Shown here: positions 9,292 through 19,768 of the stretch, in pieces
How the letters are laid out: each line of letters opens with the position of its first letter
Position numbering within the stretch: position 1 is the stretch's first letter
NCBI RefSeq assembly: GCF_007004655.1
Contig: NZ_ML660105.1
Span: 62,001-126,000, forward strand
Length of the DNA stretch: 64,000 bases
DNA from: Exilibacterium tricleocarpae
Lineage (GTDB): Bacteria > Pseudomonadota > Gammaproteobacteria > Pseudomonadales > Cellvibrionaceae
Direction: 5' to 3'
Program-made: the position numbers and the translations under genes
The notes under the pieces: generated by a model
The model's input: the letters and a program-made list of their open reading frames with translations, nothing else
What the model was told of the DNA's origin: nothing
The model's database searches: none

Positions 9292-9729
9292 ATGAAGCCG
9301 AGAATCAGTATGATTGCCTTGGCAGTCAGTGACCTGGAGCGCGCCACCGCCTTTTATGCCGGTGGCCTGGGCTTTCCGAAAATGGATGCTCCGCCGGGTG
9401 TCGCTTTTTTTAATCTGAATGGTACCTGGCTGGGGCTGTCTGAACGGGCCGCGCTTGCCGCTGACGCCACGGTTTCTGCCGCGGGCAGCGGTTACAACGG
9501 CTTTAATCTCGCCCACAATGTAGGGTCAGAGACCCAAGTGGATCAAGTCATTGAACAGGCAATTGCGGCGGGAGCGACGCTGGTAAAGCCGGCGCAAAGA
9601 GCTGCCTGGGGCGGCTATCACGGCTACTTCCAAGACCCGGACGGCCACCTTTGGGAAGTGGCATACAACCCGTTTTTTTGGATTGGCCCCGAGGATGACA
9701 GTGCCCAAGGTCGTGAGGATACGGCTTGA
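9292..9729 (+). CDS. VOC-family (glyoxalase-like) protein
   Basis: A 145-aa protein with the vicinal oxygen chelate fold: SMIALAVSDLERATAFYAGG at the front, and GYHGYFQDPDGHLWEVAYNP near the end, where the Glu of LWEVAYNP is the usual metal ligand. The start at 9292 is chosen because CGGAGG lies nine bases upstream; the frame is open from 9238. Stand-alone VOC proteins range from glyoxalases to antibiotic-binding proteins, so no substrate is proposed. Confidence 0.85.
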   Translation: MKPRISMIALAVSDLERATAFYAGGLGFPKMDAPPGVAFFNLNGTWLGLSERAALAADATVSAAGSGYNGFNLAHNVGSETQVDQVIEQAIAAGATLVKPAQRAAWGGYHGYFQDPDGHLWEVAYNPFFWIGPEDDSAQGREDTA

Positions 9730-9893
9730 CACCGCAGCGGTAAACGCTGTGCGGGTGTTGGCGGTCCCCCACGCGGCGTTGTTCTCCCCGCCGCTGCCGG
9801 CGAAAATAGTCGGTTTACGCCTTTACCCCGACCCTCGGGTAGGCGAAAATGGCGCCCCTTCAAGCTACCCCCTTTGACAGGAGCCCCGAGCAG

Positions 9894-11894
9894 ATGCCAT
9901 CCCGTACGCAACTCGCTAATGCTATCCGCGCGCTCAGTATGGACGCGGTTCAGAAAGCTAAAAGTGGTCACCCCGGCGCTCCCATGGGGATGGCCGATAT
10001 CGCCGAAGTGCTCTGGAACGATTTTCTCAAACACAACCCCAAGGACCCCGCCTGGCCCGACCGCGATCGCTTCGTGCTATCCAACGGCCACGGCTCCATG
10101 CTGATTTATTCACTGTTGCACCTGACCGGCTATGACCTGCCCATGGGCGAGTTAAAAAACTTTCGCCAGTTACACTCGAAAACCCCGGGGCACCCGGAAT
10201 ACGGCTACGCGCCCGGCGTTGAAACCACCACCGGGCCCCTGGGCCAGGGCATCAGCAACGCCGTGGGTATGGCCATTGCGGAAAAAGTATTGGCCGACCA
10301 GTTCAACCGTCCGGGTCATAAAATTGTCGATCACTATACCTATGCCTTTCTCGGCGATGGTTGTCTGATGGAAGGGATTTCCCACGAAGCCTGCTCCCTG
10401 GCCGGCACGCTGGGGTTGGGCAAGCTGATTGCGTTTTACGATGACAATGGCATTTCCATTGACGGTGAGGTGGAGGGCTGGTTTACCGACGACACCCCCC
10501 AGCGCTTTCTGGCCTACGGCTGGCATGTGGTGCCGGGCGTCGACGGTCACGACAGCGGCGCCATCGCCGAGGCCATAGAACGGGCCAGGGAGGAGACCGG
10601 CAGGCCGACCCTGATTTGCTGCAAGACTGTGATCGGTTTCGGCGCACCCAATAAGCAGGGCAAGGAAGACTGTCACGGTTCGCCCCTGGGGGAGGACGAG
10701 GTTGCCCTGGCGCGACAGGCACTGGGTTGGGAGCCGGGTCCGTTTGAAATTCCGGAGGCGATTTACGCGGGATGGAATGCCGAGCAAAAAGGGGAGGCCG
10801 CCCAGTCCGAGTGGAACGGTCGTCTCGCCGCCTACCGCGAAGCACACCCGGCGCTGGCCGCCGAGTATGAGCGACGGGTAATCAACAATGAGTTGCCGGC
10901 GGACTTTGCCGCCAAGGCGGATGCCTATATTCGCGAGCAGCAGGAGAAGATGGAAAAGGTCGCCAGTCGCAAGGCGTCGCAGAATTGCCTCAATGCCTTC
11001 GGTCCGCTGTTGCCGGAGTTGTTCGGGGGCTCAGCGGATCTGGCCGGCTCCAACCTCACGCTCTGGTCTGGCGCCAAGGCGATCGACGCGCAGGACAGTG
11101 CCGGCAATTACCTCTACTACGGCGTGCGGGAATTCGGCATGAGCGCCATTATGAACGGTATCGCGCTGCACCGCGGCTTTATTAATTACGGCGCCACCTT
11201 CCTGATGTTTATGGAATACGCGCGCAACGCGGTGCGCATGGCGGCGTTGATGAAGCAGCAGAGTATTTTCGTCTACACCCACGACTCCATCGGCCTCGGG
11301 GAGGATGGCCCGACCCATCAACCGGTGGAGCAGTTGACGGCCCTGCGGGCGACGCCGGGCCTGCACACCTGGCGCCCCTGCGACGCGGTGGAATCGGCGG
11401 TGGCCTGGAAAGCGGCGCTTGAGCGCCGCGATGGTCCGTCGGCGCTGGTTTTCAGTCGCCAGGGGCTGGCGCCGCAGGTGCGCAGTGAAGCCCAGTTGGG
11501 CGATATAGCCCGCGGCGGTTATATACTCCGGGACTGTGACGGCACGCCGGATATCATCCTGCTCGGCACCGGCTCCGAGGTGGAGCTGGCAGTGGCCGCC
11601 GCCGGGCAACTGACGGCCGCGGGTCGCCGGGTGCGGGTGATCTCCATGCCCTGCACCTCGGTCTTTGACGCCCAGGATGCAGCTTATAAGGAGGCGGTAC
11701 TGCCACTGGCGGTGACCGCCCGGGTGGCGGTCGAGGCGGCCCATGAGGACTTCTGGTACAAGTATGTCGGCCTCGACGGTCGGGTGGTGGGCATGACCAC
11801 CTTCGGCGAATCCGCGCCCGGTGCCAAGGTTATGGAGCACTTTGGTTTCACGCCGGACAATGTGGTGAGCACGGCGACCGAGCTGTTGGACTAG
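9894..11894 (+). CDS. tkt: Transketolase
   Basis: A 666-aa thiamine-diphosphate enzyme transferring two-carbon units in the pentose phosphate pathway. The TPP motif begins [18 protein letters not shown] and continues to [12 protein letters not shown]; the pyrimidine domain has [19 protein letters not shown]. The first residues [20 protein letters not shown] match the family start, so I place the start at 9894 rather than at the longer 9849 ATG; AGGAG lies 11 bases upstream. It leads the tkt-epd-pgk-fba group, an order also found in Pseudomonas, and the four genes share direction. Confidence 0.97.
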   Translation: MPSRTQLANAIRALSMDAVQKAKSGHPGAPMGMADIAEVLWNDFLKHNPKDPAWPDRDRFVLSNGHGSMLIYSLLHLTGYDLPMGELKNFRQLHSKTPGHPEYGYAPGVETTTGPLGQGISNAVGMAIAEKVLADQFNRPGHKIVDHYTYAFLGDGCLMEGISHEACSLAGTLGLGKLIAFYDDNGISIDGEVEGWFTDDTPQRFLAYGWHVVPGVDGHDSGAIAEAIERAREETGRPTLICCKTVIGFGAPNKQGKEDCHGSPLGEDEVALARQALGWEPGPFEIPEAIYAGWNAEQKGEAAQSEWNGRLAAYREAHPALAAEYERRVINNELPADFAAKADAYIREQQEKMEKVASRKASQNCLNAFGPLLPELFGGSADLAGSNLTLWSGAKAIDAQDSAGNYLYYGVREFGMSAIMNGIALHRGFINYGATFLMFMEYARNAVRMAALMKQQSIFVYTHDSIGLGEDGPTHQPVEQLTALRATPGLHTWRPCDAVESAVAWKAALERRDGPSALVFSRQGLAPQVRSEAQLGDIARGGYILRDCDGTPDIILLGTGSEVELAVAAAGQLTAAGRRVRVISMPCTSVFDAQDAAYKEAVLPLAVTARVAVEAAHEDFWYKYVGLDGRVVGMTTFGESAPGAKVMEHFGFTPDNVVSTATELLD

Positions 11895-12035
11895 TCCGGG
11901 CATGGCCGGGACACTGGGTCTATATAGGGACAGGCATCGGCTCTGCGGGGGATAGGCGCCGGACTGCCGGAACGCGCCCGGTTGCTTCACTATGAGCAAC
12001 CAACCGGAAAACAGGGGCGGGCAACCGCGAGACTT

Positions 12036-13082
12036 ATGGGTATTCGAGTAGCAATTAACGGCTATGGCCGCATCGGACGCTGTGTACTGCGAGCGCTCTA
12101 CGAGCGCAAGCAGGGTATTGCCGGGCCCGCGACCGGCGCGGACGTGGAGGTGGTCGCCATCAATGAGTTGGCCGATTGCAAAACCATTGCCCACCTGACC
12201 AAATACGATTCTACCCACGGTCGCTTTCCCGGCGCCGTCAGGGCCGAAAACGATACCCTCTGGATCAATGACGACAGGATTCGGGTCATGCACCGGGAGG
12301 ACGTCGGTTCCCTGCCCTGGGGTGACCTGGGGGTGGACCTGGTGCTCGAGTGCTCCGGGGCCTTTTCCGACCGCCACAGCGCCGAGCGACACATCGAACA
12401 GGGGGCCGGGCGGGTGTTGTTCTCGCAGCCGGCCCAGTCGCAGTCCGATGTCGATGCCACCATTGTCTACGGCGTCAACCAGGCGGAGCTGCAACCCCGG
12501 CACCGGATTGTCTCCAATGCCTCCTGTACCACCAACTGTATCGTGCCGGTTGTGAAAACCCTGCATCGGGCCTTCGGTATCGAAAGCGGCGTTATCACCA
12601 CCATTCACTCGGCCATGAACGACCAGCCGGTGATCGACGCCTACCACCATACCGATCTGCGCAAGACCCGCTCCGTGTTCCAGTCCATTATCCCGGTGGA
12701 TACCGGTCTGGCGCGGGGTATCGAGCGGTTGCTGCCGGAGCTGACCGGGCGTTTCGAAGCTCAGGCGATGCGGGTGCCCACGGTCAATGTCTCTGCCATG
12801 GACATGTCGGTCGTCGTGCGCGAAGACGTTACTGTGGCGCAGGTCAATGCCTGCCTGGCCGCGGCAGCGGGCGTCGACTTCGACGGGGTGCTGGGGTACA
12901 CCGAGGAGTTACTGGCCTCCTGCGATTTTAACCACGACCGGCGCTCCGGGGTGGTAGACGCCGGGCAGACCCGCGTGGCGGGCAAGCGCCTGGTGAAAGT
13001 GTTGACCTGGTTTGATAACGAGTGGGGCTACGCCAACCGCATGCTCGACGTGGTGTCTTACTGGAGTGGTCTGCTCAAATAA
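12036..13082 (+). CDS. epd: D-erythrose-4-phosphate dehydrogenase
   Basis: A 348-aa member of the GAPDH family with the NAD motif [20 protein letters not shown] and active-site Cys in [12 protein letters not shown]. The stretches [18 protein letters not shown] and [20 protein letters not shown] match E4P dehydrogenase (Epd) more closely than glycolytic GapA. Epd makes 4-phosphoerythronate for pyridoxal phosphate synthesis. Position between tkt and pgk is the classic epd context. The start at 12036 is chosen by homology; the frame is open back to 11982. Confidence 0.93.
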   Translation: MGIRVAINGYGRIGRCVLRALYERKQGIAGPATGADVEVVAINELADCKTIAHLTKYDSTHGRFPGAVRAENDTLWINDDRIRVMHREDVGSLPWGDLGVDLVLECSGAFSDRHSAERHIEQGAGRVLFSQPAQSQSDVDATIVYGVNQAELQPRHRIVSNASCTTNCIVPVVKTLHRAFGIESGVITTIHSAMNDQPVIDAYHHTDLRKTRSVFQSIIPVDTGLARGIERLLPELTGRFEAQAMRVPTVNVSAMDMSVVVREDVTVAQVNACLAAAAGVDFDGVLGYTEELLASCDFNHDRRSGVVDAGQTRVAGKRLVKVLTWFDNEWGYANRMLDVVSYWSGLLK

Positions 13083-13159
13083 GCCGTGACGGGACCGCGC
13101 CGGTTGCCAGTCACTGCCCCCGAACAACCTATTTTAAATTCTGTATCAGGAGACCCCGA

Positions 13160-14323
13160 ATGGCTGTAAAACTGATGACCGATCTCGATCTGGCGGGCAA
13201 GCGGGTTTTGATTCGCGAAGACCTCAACGTGCCGATCGCCGACGGCGCCGTCAGCTCCGATGCCCGCATCCGCGCGGCCCTGCCGACACTTGAGAAGGCC
13301 CTGGCGGCCGGTGCCAGGGTTATTGTGATGTCCCACCTCGGGCGCCCCACCGAAGGCGAGTACGACGCGGCTTTCTCCCTGCAGCCGGTGGCGGCGCATT
13401 TGGGTGGTCTGCTCGGACGCACCGTGCGGGTGATCAAAGACTGGCGCGACGGCGTCGAGGTGGGCGCCGGCGAACTGGTGTTGCTGGAGAATGTGCGCTT
13501 TAACCCGGGCGAGAAAAAAGACGCCGAGGACCTGGCCCGGGCCTATGCCGGGTTGTGCGATGTGTTTGTTATGGACGCCTTCGGTACTGCGCACCGGGCC
13601 CAGGCGTCCACCCACGGCGTCGCCAGGTTTGCGCCGCTGGCCTGTGCCGGTCCGCTGCTGGCGGGCGAGCTCGACGCGCTGCAGCAGGCCCTGGCCAGTC
13701 CCGCCCGGCCTCTTGTCGCTATCGTCGGGGGTTCGAAAGTCTCCACCAAGCTGACGGTGCTGGAGACCTTGTCGGAGCAGGTGGACCAACTGATCGTCGG
13801 CGGCGGTATTGCCAATACGTTTTTGGCGGCCAGCGGCCGGCCGGTCGGCAAATCCTTGTATGAAGCCGATCTGGTCGACAATGCCCGCGCCCTGATGGCG
13901 AAAACCGATATCCCCCTCCCCACCGACGTGGTGGTAGGCCGCGAGTTTTCCCCAGCCGCCGAGGCGGTGCTGAAGCCGGCGGACGCCGTGCAGGACGACG
14001 ATATGATCTTCGATATAGGCCCGCAGTCGGCAGCGCGTTTGACCGCGATACTGGCGCGGGCCAAAACCATTATCTGGAACGGCCCGGTCGGCGTCTTTGA
14101 ATTCGACCAGTTTGGCGAGGGCACCCGGGTGCTGGCCGAGGCGATCGCCGCCAGCGACGGCTTTTCCATTGCCGGGGGCGGCGACACGCTCGCGGCGGTG
14201 GACAAATATGGGATAGCCGATAAGGTATCCTATATCTCCACCGGCGGTGGCGCCTTTTTGGAGTATGTCGAAGGTAAAACCCTGCCCGCCGTTGCGATAC
14301 TGGAGCAGCGGGCGGCCGAATAA
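13160..14323 (+). CDS. pgk: Phosphoglycerate kinase
   Basis: A 387-aa enzyme interconverting 1,3-bisphosphoglycerate plus ADP and 3-phosphoglycerate plus ATP. Motifs include [30 protein letters not shown] and the nucleotide-site sequence [16 protein letters not shown], with normal length. CAGGAGACCCCGA precedes the ATG at 13160; the frame continues upstream into epd but that region is not part of the protein. It follows epd by 77 bp. Confidence 0.98.
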   Translation: MAVKLMTDLDLAGKRVLIREDLNVPIADGAVSSDARIRAALPTLEKALAAGARVIVMSHLGRPTEGEYDAAFSLQPVAAHLGGLLGRTVRVIKDWRDGVEVGAGELVLLENVRFNPGEKKDAEDLARAYAGLCDVFVMDAFGTAHRAQASTHGVARFAPLACAGPLLAGELDALQQALASPARPLVAIVGGSKVSTKLTVLETLSEQVDQLIVGGGIANTFLAASGRPVGKSLYEADLVDNARALMAKTDIPLPTDVVVGREFSPAAEAVLKPADAVQDDDMIFDIGPQSAARLTAILARAKTIIWNGPVGVFEFDQFGEGTRVLAEAIAASDGFSIAGGGDTLAAVDKYGIADKVSYISTGGGAFLEYVEGKTLPAVAILEQRAAE

Positions 14324-14397
14324 AGAAAAGGGGCGGGTAAACAGAACCGAGACGGCGCCGGTAAGAGCGCCGCTATCGACGCCCGGCAATATTGCTC

Positions 14398-14459
14398 GAC
14401 AGCGTTTTTTGACAGTGTTTTTCGACAACGTTTTTCGACAACGTTTTTCAAAAACGTTG
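14398..14459 (+). repeat. Four 13-bp tandem repeats ending in a palindrome, between pgk and fba
   Basis: Four adjacent 13-base units are seen at 14398, 14411, 14424 and 14437 with consensus GACARYGTTTTTY; the last two are identical. The fourth unit runs into an inverted repeat at 14439-14459 with arms CAACGTTTTT and AAAAACGTTG around one C. The block lies in the 220-bp gap between pgk and fba. It could be a regulatory hairpin or simply slipped-strand expansion. It lacks the GC-rich stem of a classical terminator. Confidence 0.8.
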
Positions 14460-14544
14460 GCTATCAATATTGCCGACAATGTTGATTCACGACAGCAATT
14501 AACGACAGCAACTTATAACCGCATAGGACACGAAGGGAAAAATT

Positions 14545-15609
14545 ATGGCTCTGATCAGCTTACGCCAACTGCTGGACCACGCCGCCGAGCACGGCTACGG
14601 CGTGCCGGCATTCAACGTCAACAACCTGGAACAGATGCGCGCCATTATGGAGGCCGCCGACCAGACCCGCTCGCCGGTCATCGTGCAGGCCTCGGCCGGT
14701 GCGCGCAAGTATGCCGGCGCGCCGTTTTTACGCCACCTGATTCTGGCGGCGATCGAGGAGTTCCCCCATATTCCGGTGGTCATGCACCAGGATCATGGCA
14801 CCTCGCCGGCGGTGTGCCAGCGCTCCATCCAGTTGGGCTTTTCTTCGGTGATGATGGACGGCTCGCTGCGCGAGGACGGCAAGACGCCGGCCTCCTACGA
14901 TTACAATGTTGAGGTAAGCCAACTGGCCGTTGCCATGGCGCACGCCTGCGGCGTCTCCGTGGAAGGTGAACTCGGCTGCCTGGGTTCGCTGGAAACCGGC
15001 GAGGCGGGCGAGGAGGACGGTGTCGGCGCCGCCGGCAAACTCAGCCACGATCAACTGCTGACCGACCCGGAGGAGGCCGCACAGTTCGTCGCCGCCACCA
15101 AGGTGGACGCGCTGGCCATCGCCTGCGGCACCTCCCACGGCGCTTATAAATTTTCCCGCCCGCCCACCGGCGATATCCTGGCGATCGACCGCATCAAGGA
15201 AATTCACGCGCGCATTCCCAACACCCATCTGGTCATGCACGGCTCCTCTTCGGTACCGCAAGAGTGGCTGGCGATTATCAACGAATACGGCGGCGAGATG
15301 CCGGAAACTTACGGGGTGCCGGTAGAGCAGATTTGCGAGGGCATCAAACACGGTGTGCGCAAGGTCAATATCGACACCGACCTGCGCCTGGCCTCCACCG
15401 GCGCCATCCGCCGTTTTATGGCCCACAACCGCAGCGAATTCGATCCGCGCAAATATTTGAAAGAGACGGTCACGGCGATGAAGGATATCTGCGTGGCGCG
15501 CTATGAAGCCTTTGGCACAGCGGGTAATGCCGATAAGATCACACCGCTGAGTCTGGAGGCCATGTATAGTCGCTACGACAGCGGGGAGCTGGACCCGCAG
15601 GTCAAGTGA
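14545..15609 (+). CDS. fba: Fructose-bisphosphate aldolase, class II
   Basis: A 354-aa zinc aldolase that cleaves fructose-1,6-bisphosphate. The start [20 protein letters not shown] and the zinc/active-site stretches [35 protein letters not shown] and [13 protein letters not shown] are all present. It belongs to the longer 'Calvin cycle' subtype of class II aldolases. GAAGGGAAAAATT lies before the ATG. It is the last gene of the tkt-epd-pgk-fba group. Confidence 0.97.
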   Translation: MALISLRQLLDHAAEHGYGVPAFNVNNLEQMRAIMEAADQTRSPVIVQASAGARKYAGAPFLRHLILAAIEEFPHIPVVMHQDHGTSPAVCQRSIQLGFSSVMMDGSLREDGKTPASYDYNVEVSQLAVAMAHACGVSVEGELGCLGSLETGEAGEEDGVGAAGKLSHDQLLTDPEEAAQFVAATKVDALAIACGTSHGAYKFSRPPTGDILAIDRIKEIHARIPNTHLVMHGSSSVPQEWLAIINEYGGEMPETYGVPVEQICEGIKHGVRKVNIDTDLRLASTGAIRRFMAHNRSEFDPRKYLKETVTAMKDICVARYEAFGTAGNADKITPLSLEAMYSRYDSGELDPQVK

Positions 15610-15612
15610 TGC

Positions 15613-15732
15613 TGTAGTTGAAATTATAGTTGAGATTATAGTTGAGATTGTAGTTGAAATTATAGTTGGAACTGTATTTGAGACTTTAGCCTAAACGGTA
15701 ATTGGGGCTATAGTTGAGGTTGTAGCGCGAGA
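15613..15732 (+). repeat. 12-bp tandem repeat array (about ten units) just after fba
   Basis: Ten successive 12-base units start at 15613 with consensus TRTAGTTGARAT. Units 2 and 3 are identical (TATAGTTGAGAT), units 1 and 4 are identical (TGTAGTTGAAAT), and later units are increasingly diverged. The array begins three bases after the fba stop codon. It has no coding reading. It looks like a minisatellite grown by replication slippage and could vary in length between strains. Confidence 0.85.
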
Positions 15733-15835
15733 TCGAGGCCTTAGCGAAAGAAAATTCTGGTCTGAACCCGCATCGTGCCGGTGTAAGTGAGCGCCATTGA
15801 GATCAGAGAAAATAACAGCGGAGTAGCCTGCAGCG

Positions 15836-16792
15836 ATGGAGTTGAAAGCGGCCGTTTTGGAACGTGTGTCTGCAACCATGCCGGCCTTTTCATTTGATGC
15901 GGATCAAGGCGATTGGTTGTCCGGGCGCAACGTGCAGGCCTATCTCAATCACTACCAGATCAACTTCTCCAAGTCGCTCGACCGGATCGAACACCGCTTC
16001 GGTCGGGTCGAAGTGGGCGGTTATAAGGTCGCCATGCACTACTGGCTTCCCGAACTGGCTCGCGGCACCGTGTTCCTGATCCACGGTTACTTCGACCATG
16101 CCGGCGTCTACCACCATATCATCCGCTTTTTGCTGCAGAACCAGTTTGCGGTTGTGATCTGCGACCTGCCGGGCCACGGCCTCAGCAGCGGCCAGCTCGC
16201 CTCTATCGATTCCTTTGACGAGTACCGCGAGGCTTTCGCCCAGTGCCTGCAGTTGTGTCGCCCGCAGGTGCCCGGCCCGCATCATATCGTGGCGCAAAGC
16301 ACCGGCGCAGCGGTGGCGATCAACTATCTGCACAGCCGGGGCGCAGAGGCGTTCAAGCATATCGTGTTATTGGCGCCGCTGGTGCGTTCCTACGGCTGGG
16401 CTTATTCCCGCTGGGCCTACGAAGTGTTGAAGTACTTTTGCAAGCGCATCCCCCGCACCTTTGCCATCAACAGCCACAGCCCGGAGTTTATCGATTTCCT
16501 GCGCCGCCATGATCCGCTGCAGGCGCGCCACCTGCCGCTGCGCTGGGTGGGTGCGAACAAGCGCTGGATCAGAACCGTGCGCCGGTACAAGCGCAGCGAT
16601 TGCGCATTCCTGGTCATTCAGGGCGACGACGACACCACGGTCGACTGGCGCTATAACACCCGGCTGATCAAGAAAAAATTTCCCAACAGCCGCCTGCAGA
16701 TAATTCCCGGCGCCCGACACCAGTTGGTGAACGAGTCCGGGGAGTATCGGATTAAGGTATTTCAGAAACTGTTGCAGTATTTATCGCGGTAG
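15836..16792 (+). CDS. Alpha/beta hydrolase (serine aminopeptidase S33 / Hydrolase_4 type)
   Basis: A 318-aa alpha/beta hydrolase. The oxyanion segment is VFLIHGYFDHAGVYHHII. The nucleophile elbow reads HHIVAQSTGAAVAINYL, so the usual GxSxG is AxSxG-like with Gln before the Ser. The acid and base appear as VIQGDDDTTVDW and IIPGARHQLVNE. It resembles lysophospholipase-type Hydrolase_4 proteins, but the substrate is unknown. It stands alone between the fba repeat array and serA, which faces it from the other strand. Confidence 0.85.
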   Translation: MELKAAVLERVSATMPAFSFDADQGDWLSGRNVQAYLNHYQINFSKSLDRIEHRFGRVEVGGYKVAMHYWLPELARGTVFLIHGYFDHAGVYHHIIRFLLQNQFAVVICDLPGHGLSSGQLASIDSFDEYREAFAQCLQLCRPQVPGPHHIVAQSTGAAVAINYLHSRGAEAFKHIVLLAPLVRSYGWAYSRWAYEVLKYFCKRIPRTFAINSHSPEFIDFLRRHDPLQARHLPLRWVGANKRWIRTVRRYKRSDCAFLVIQGDDDTTVDWRYNTRLIKKKFPNSRLQIIPGARHQLVNESGEYRIKVFQKLLQYLSR

Positions 16793-16956
16793 GGATGTTG
16801 GCTCGCAGGGCCGGCGTGCCGTTTATGCCGATCGGCTGGTGGAGCGCATTAAACGTTACTGCGGCAAACTGCAACTTAGCCCGAAATTGCGTCCGCTTTG
16901 CCGTGTACTGGTTGTCCATCCTGTCGGCATTATCCGGGCCGGCTGTAAGCCTGTCG

Positions 16957-18186
16957 TTAAAACAACACCCGGCAGCGAATAGTCCCCTCAATATCCCGCA
17001 ACTGCTTTAGCGCAACCTCGCTGTAATCCCTCTCGATATCCACCACCACATAACCGACCTTATCGTTGGTTTGCAGGTACTGGCTGGCGATATTGATATC
17101 GTGGCTGGAAAACACCTGGTTGATCGCCGTCAACACCCCGGGTATGTTTTTGTGTACATGTAACAGCCGGTGCACATTTTCGTGGGTCGGCAGCGCCACC
17201 TCGGGGAAGTTCACCGAACTGGTGGTGGTGCCGTTGTCGGAGTACTTCACCAGCTTCTCCGCCACTTCCACCCCGATATTCTCCTGCGCCTCCTGGGTCG
17301 AGCCGCCGATATGGGGCGTCAGTATGGCGTTGTCGAAGGCCCGCAGCGGGCTGACGAACTCCTCGGTGTTGCTGCGCGGCTCCACCGGGAATACATCGAT
17401 GGCGGTACCGCCCAGGTGACCGTCGCCCAGGGCCCGGGCGAGGGCGTCGATATCCACCACAGTGCCGCGGGAGGCGTTGATCAGGATGGCGCCGGGTTTC
17501 ATCTGGGCGATCTCGGCGGCACCGATCATATTTTTGGTGGCGCCGGTCTCAGGCACGTGCAGGCTGACGATATCGGCGCGATTGAGCAATTCGTTTAAAT
17601 TGCGCGCCTGCACGGCATTGCCAAGCGGCAGTTTGGTGATGACATCGTAGAACGCGACCTTCATACCCAGGGACTCGGCCAGCACGCTGACCTGGCTGCC
17701 GATACTGCCGTAGCCGATAATACCCAGCGTTTTGCCGCGAATCTCATAGGCGCCGGCCGCCGATTTGAGCCAGCCGCCGCGGTGACAGGCCGCGCTTTTC
17801 TCCGGGATTCCGCGCAGCAGCAGGATGGCCTCGGCAATAACCAACTCGGCTACGCTGCGGGTGTTGGAGAAAGGCGCATTAAATACGGCAACCCCGTGTT
17901 CCTGGGCCGCTTCCAGGTCCACCTGGTTGGTTCCGATGCAGAAACAGCCGGCGGCGATCAGTTTCGGAGCGCTTTCGAATACCCGGCGGGTCAGCTGGGT
18001 GCGCGAGCGAATGCCGACAAAATGGGCATCGCTGATTCTCTCGATCAGCTCCGCTTCCGGCAGCGAGGTCTTGAGGTAGTCGATATTGGTGTAACCGTCG
18101 GCTTTCAGGGTGTCGACGGCGGACTGGTGCACACCTTCGAGCAGCAAAAAGCGAATCTTGTCTTTGTCGAGGGAAATCTTGGCCAT
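16957..18186 (-). CDS. serA: D-3-phosphoglycerate dehydrogenase
   Basis: A 409-aa enzyme for the first step of serine synthesis. The Rossmann motif LGIIGYGSIGSQVSVLAESL, the catalytic INASRGTVVDIDALA and LTPHIGGSTQEAQENI stretches are seen, plus a C-terminal ACT domain (from about residue 335: NIPGVLTAINQVFSSHDINI) that senses serine in the E. coli enzyme. Length matches the E. coli form. The predicted leader contains the palindrome GCTATGATAGC at 18282-18292, a possible operator. Confidence 0.97.
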   Translation of the reverse strand: MAKISLDKDKIRFLLLEGVHQSAVDTLKADGYTNIDYLKTSLPEAELIERISDAHFVGIRSRTQLTRRVFESAPKLIAAGCFCIGTNQVDLEAAQEHGVAVFNAPFSNTRSVAELVIAEAILLLRGIPEKSAACHRGGWLKSAAGAYEIRGKTLGIIGYGSIGSQVSVLAESLGMKVAFYDVITKLPLGNAVQARNLNELLNRADIVSLHVPETGATKNMIGAAEIAQMKPGAILINASRGTVVDIDALARALGDGHLGGTAIDVFPVEPRSNTEEFVSPLRAFDNAILTPHIGGSTQEAQENIGVEVAEKLVKYSDNGTTTSSVNFPEVALPTHENVHRLLHVHKNIPGVLTAINQVFSSHDINIASQYLQTNDKVGYVVVDIERDYSEVALKQLRDIEGTIRCRVLF

Positions 18187-18530
18187 GGAGCGTTGTATAC
18201 CTTTGTGGCCTACCCCGGGACTGACGGAGGTTCCCGGCGGCGGGTAGGCGGCACTGCTCCGCGGGACCCCAAAAAAGGGGCGCTATGATAGCATAGTCCG
18301 CCAGCCAGTTAAGTCCCGGGCAGTCGCTGACTGGTTAAGGCCGATCGGGCGGCATCTAAACCCTGGTCCGGCACCTGCTGCCACTGCTGCTGGTACTGTT
18401 TTTGGCGCAAGCTGCCCGAGGGAGTCGCCGGCAGCTTGCACCGAAGGGTTTTTATGCCTGGCGGGGGTGGTCCGGTAGCGATAAAAGCCGCCGCCGGGCG
18501 GTAAGTGTGGGGTTCATGTCCGCAGCGGCC
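18187..18530. other. Intergenic region between serA and the GGDEF gene
   Basis: About 340 bases without a supported gene. It holds the serA leader, including a CCCC-A6-GGGG hairpin (about 18267-18280) and the short palindrome at 18282-18292. The overlapping plus-strand frame starting at 18402 runs antisense to the GGDEF gene and is a shadow. I see no RNA gene. Confidence 0.6.
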
Positions 18531-19667
18531 CTAGGTTGCGCTTTTGGTCAGCGCTGCCAGGTGCAGTTCCTGGGCGATCGCCACCCGATCCCGGCCCTCC
18601 TGTTTGGCTCGATACATGGTCATATCCGCCGCCCGCAGCAGGTCGCTCGACTGATTGTGGGGATTCGGCCGACTGGCGGCCACACCCATGCTGGCGGTCA
18701 CCGAAATCGACTGGTCGCGGTATTGGAGATTGGCACTGCGCAGGCGCTTGAGGATGCTCTCGGCCATGTCCACGGCGCTGTCGAGGGCGGTGTTGGGCAG
18801 CAACAGGGCGAACTCTTCGCCGCCGTAGCGGCAGATAATATCGCTCGGGCGCCGCACGACCTTGGTAAAAATATTGCCAATAAGCTGCAGGGTGTGATCA
18901 CCGGCCTGGTGGCCGTAGGTGTCGTTGACCTGTTTGAAGTGATCGATGTCCACCATGATCAGTGCCAGTGGTGTGTGTTCCCGCTGGGCACGCTTCCATT
19001 CGTTATCGAAATGGGTGTCGAAGTAGCGGCGGTTTTTCAGTCCGGTCAGGGGGTCCTCCAGACTCAGCGATGCCAGCATCCTGTTGGCCTTGGCTATTTC
19101 CTGGCGCTGGGCTTTCAGGCGGTCGCGCATTTTCTGGCTGTAGTTGGCGATAATCGCAACCCAGGTGACAATCAGGCTGTAACTGATAAATTCGATTAAG
19201 TTGTAACGCCAGTCATAGTCATAGGGGTACTTCAGAAAGTAGGAGAGATTGGCAATGACCATGCCGGCGATGGCGATACAGGGCACCAGGTAGAAACTGT
19301 GCCTGATAAAATCAAAAATGCTGTACAGCATCACCATGATACTGACCAGGGCGATAACGCCTTTCAACTCCGGCGCTTCGGTAAAAGCGATCACCACCCA
19401 GAAGAAGCCGACCAGAATTTGCTCGGCGGACATGCTGGGATCGCGCAGGCGCAGATTGAAGTTGTAGATAATGGCGGCCAGAAAAAGCCCCTGGATGGCC
19501 AGCGCCAGGGCAATATAAGTGACAAGTCGGTGTACGGGCGTGGTGATGACATCCAGTGCCACGGCCATGCCGAGCACACACCAGATCATGACGTAGGTTA
19601 CGAATCCCAGTATAAACCGCTGCAACCTTAGCTTTTGATTTTTGCTTTGGTTCTCTGTCGGTGCCAT
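18531..19667 (-). CDS. Membrane diguanylate cyclase (GGDEF)
   Basis: A 378-aa protein with about six hydrophobic segments in residues 18-178, a short coiled linker, and a GGDEF domain from about residue 200. The catalytic motif is GGEEF (282-286), an active variant, and RPSD at 273-276 is an intact RxxD allosteric site exactly five residues upstream. It should make cyclic di-GMP from two GTP and be subject to product inhibition. The membrane part is not a family I can name. It is transcribed alone, divergent from the DUF4156 gene. Confidence 0.9.
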   Translation of the reverse strand: MAPTENQSKNQKLRLQRFILGFVTYVMIWCVLGMAVALDVITTPVHRLVTYIALALAIQGLFLAAIIYNFNLRLRDPSMSAEQILVGFFWVVIAFTEAPELKGVIALVSIMVMLYSIFDFIRHSFYLVPCIAIAGMVIANLSYFLKYPYDYDWRYNLIEFISYSLIVTWVAIIANYSQKMRDRLKAQRQEIAKANRMLASLSLEDPLTGLKNRRYFDTHFDNEWKRAQREHTPLALIMVDIDHFKQVNDTYGHQAGDHTLQLIGNIFTKVVRRPSDIICRYGGEEFALLLPNTALDSAVDMAESILKRLRSANLQYRDQSISVTASMGVAASRPNPHNQSSDLLRAADMTMYRAKQEGRDRVAIAQELHLAALTKSAT

Positions 19668-19768
19668 GGATACTTGTTACAATGGACTTTTTAAGTGCCA
19701 GAGAAATAGGGGTTGGCCGAGCTACTGCCGTATCATATAACGAGTCTTTAACCAGGTATATTAAAGTT

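Noticed and set aside
11031-12650. Minus-strand ORF of 539 codons
   Set aside because: Antisense to tkt and epd, both of which have full sets of family motifs.
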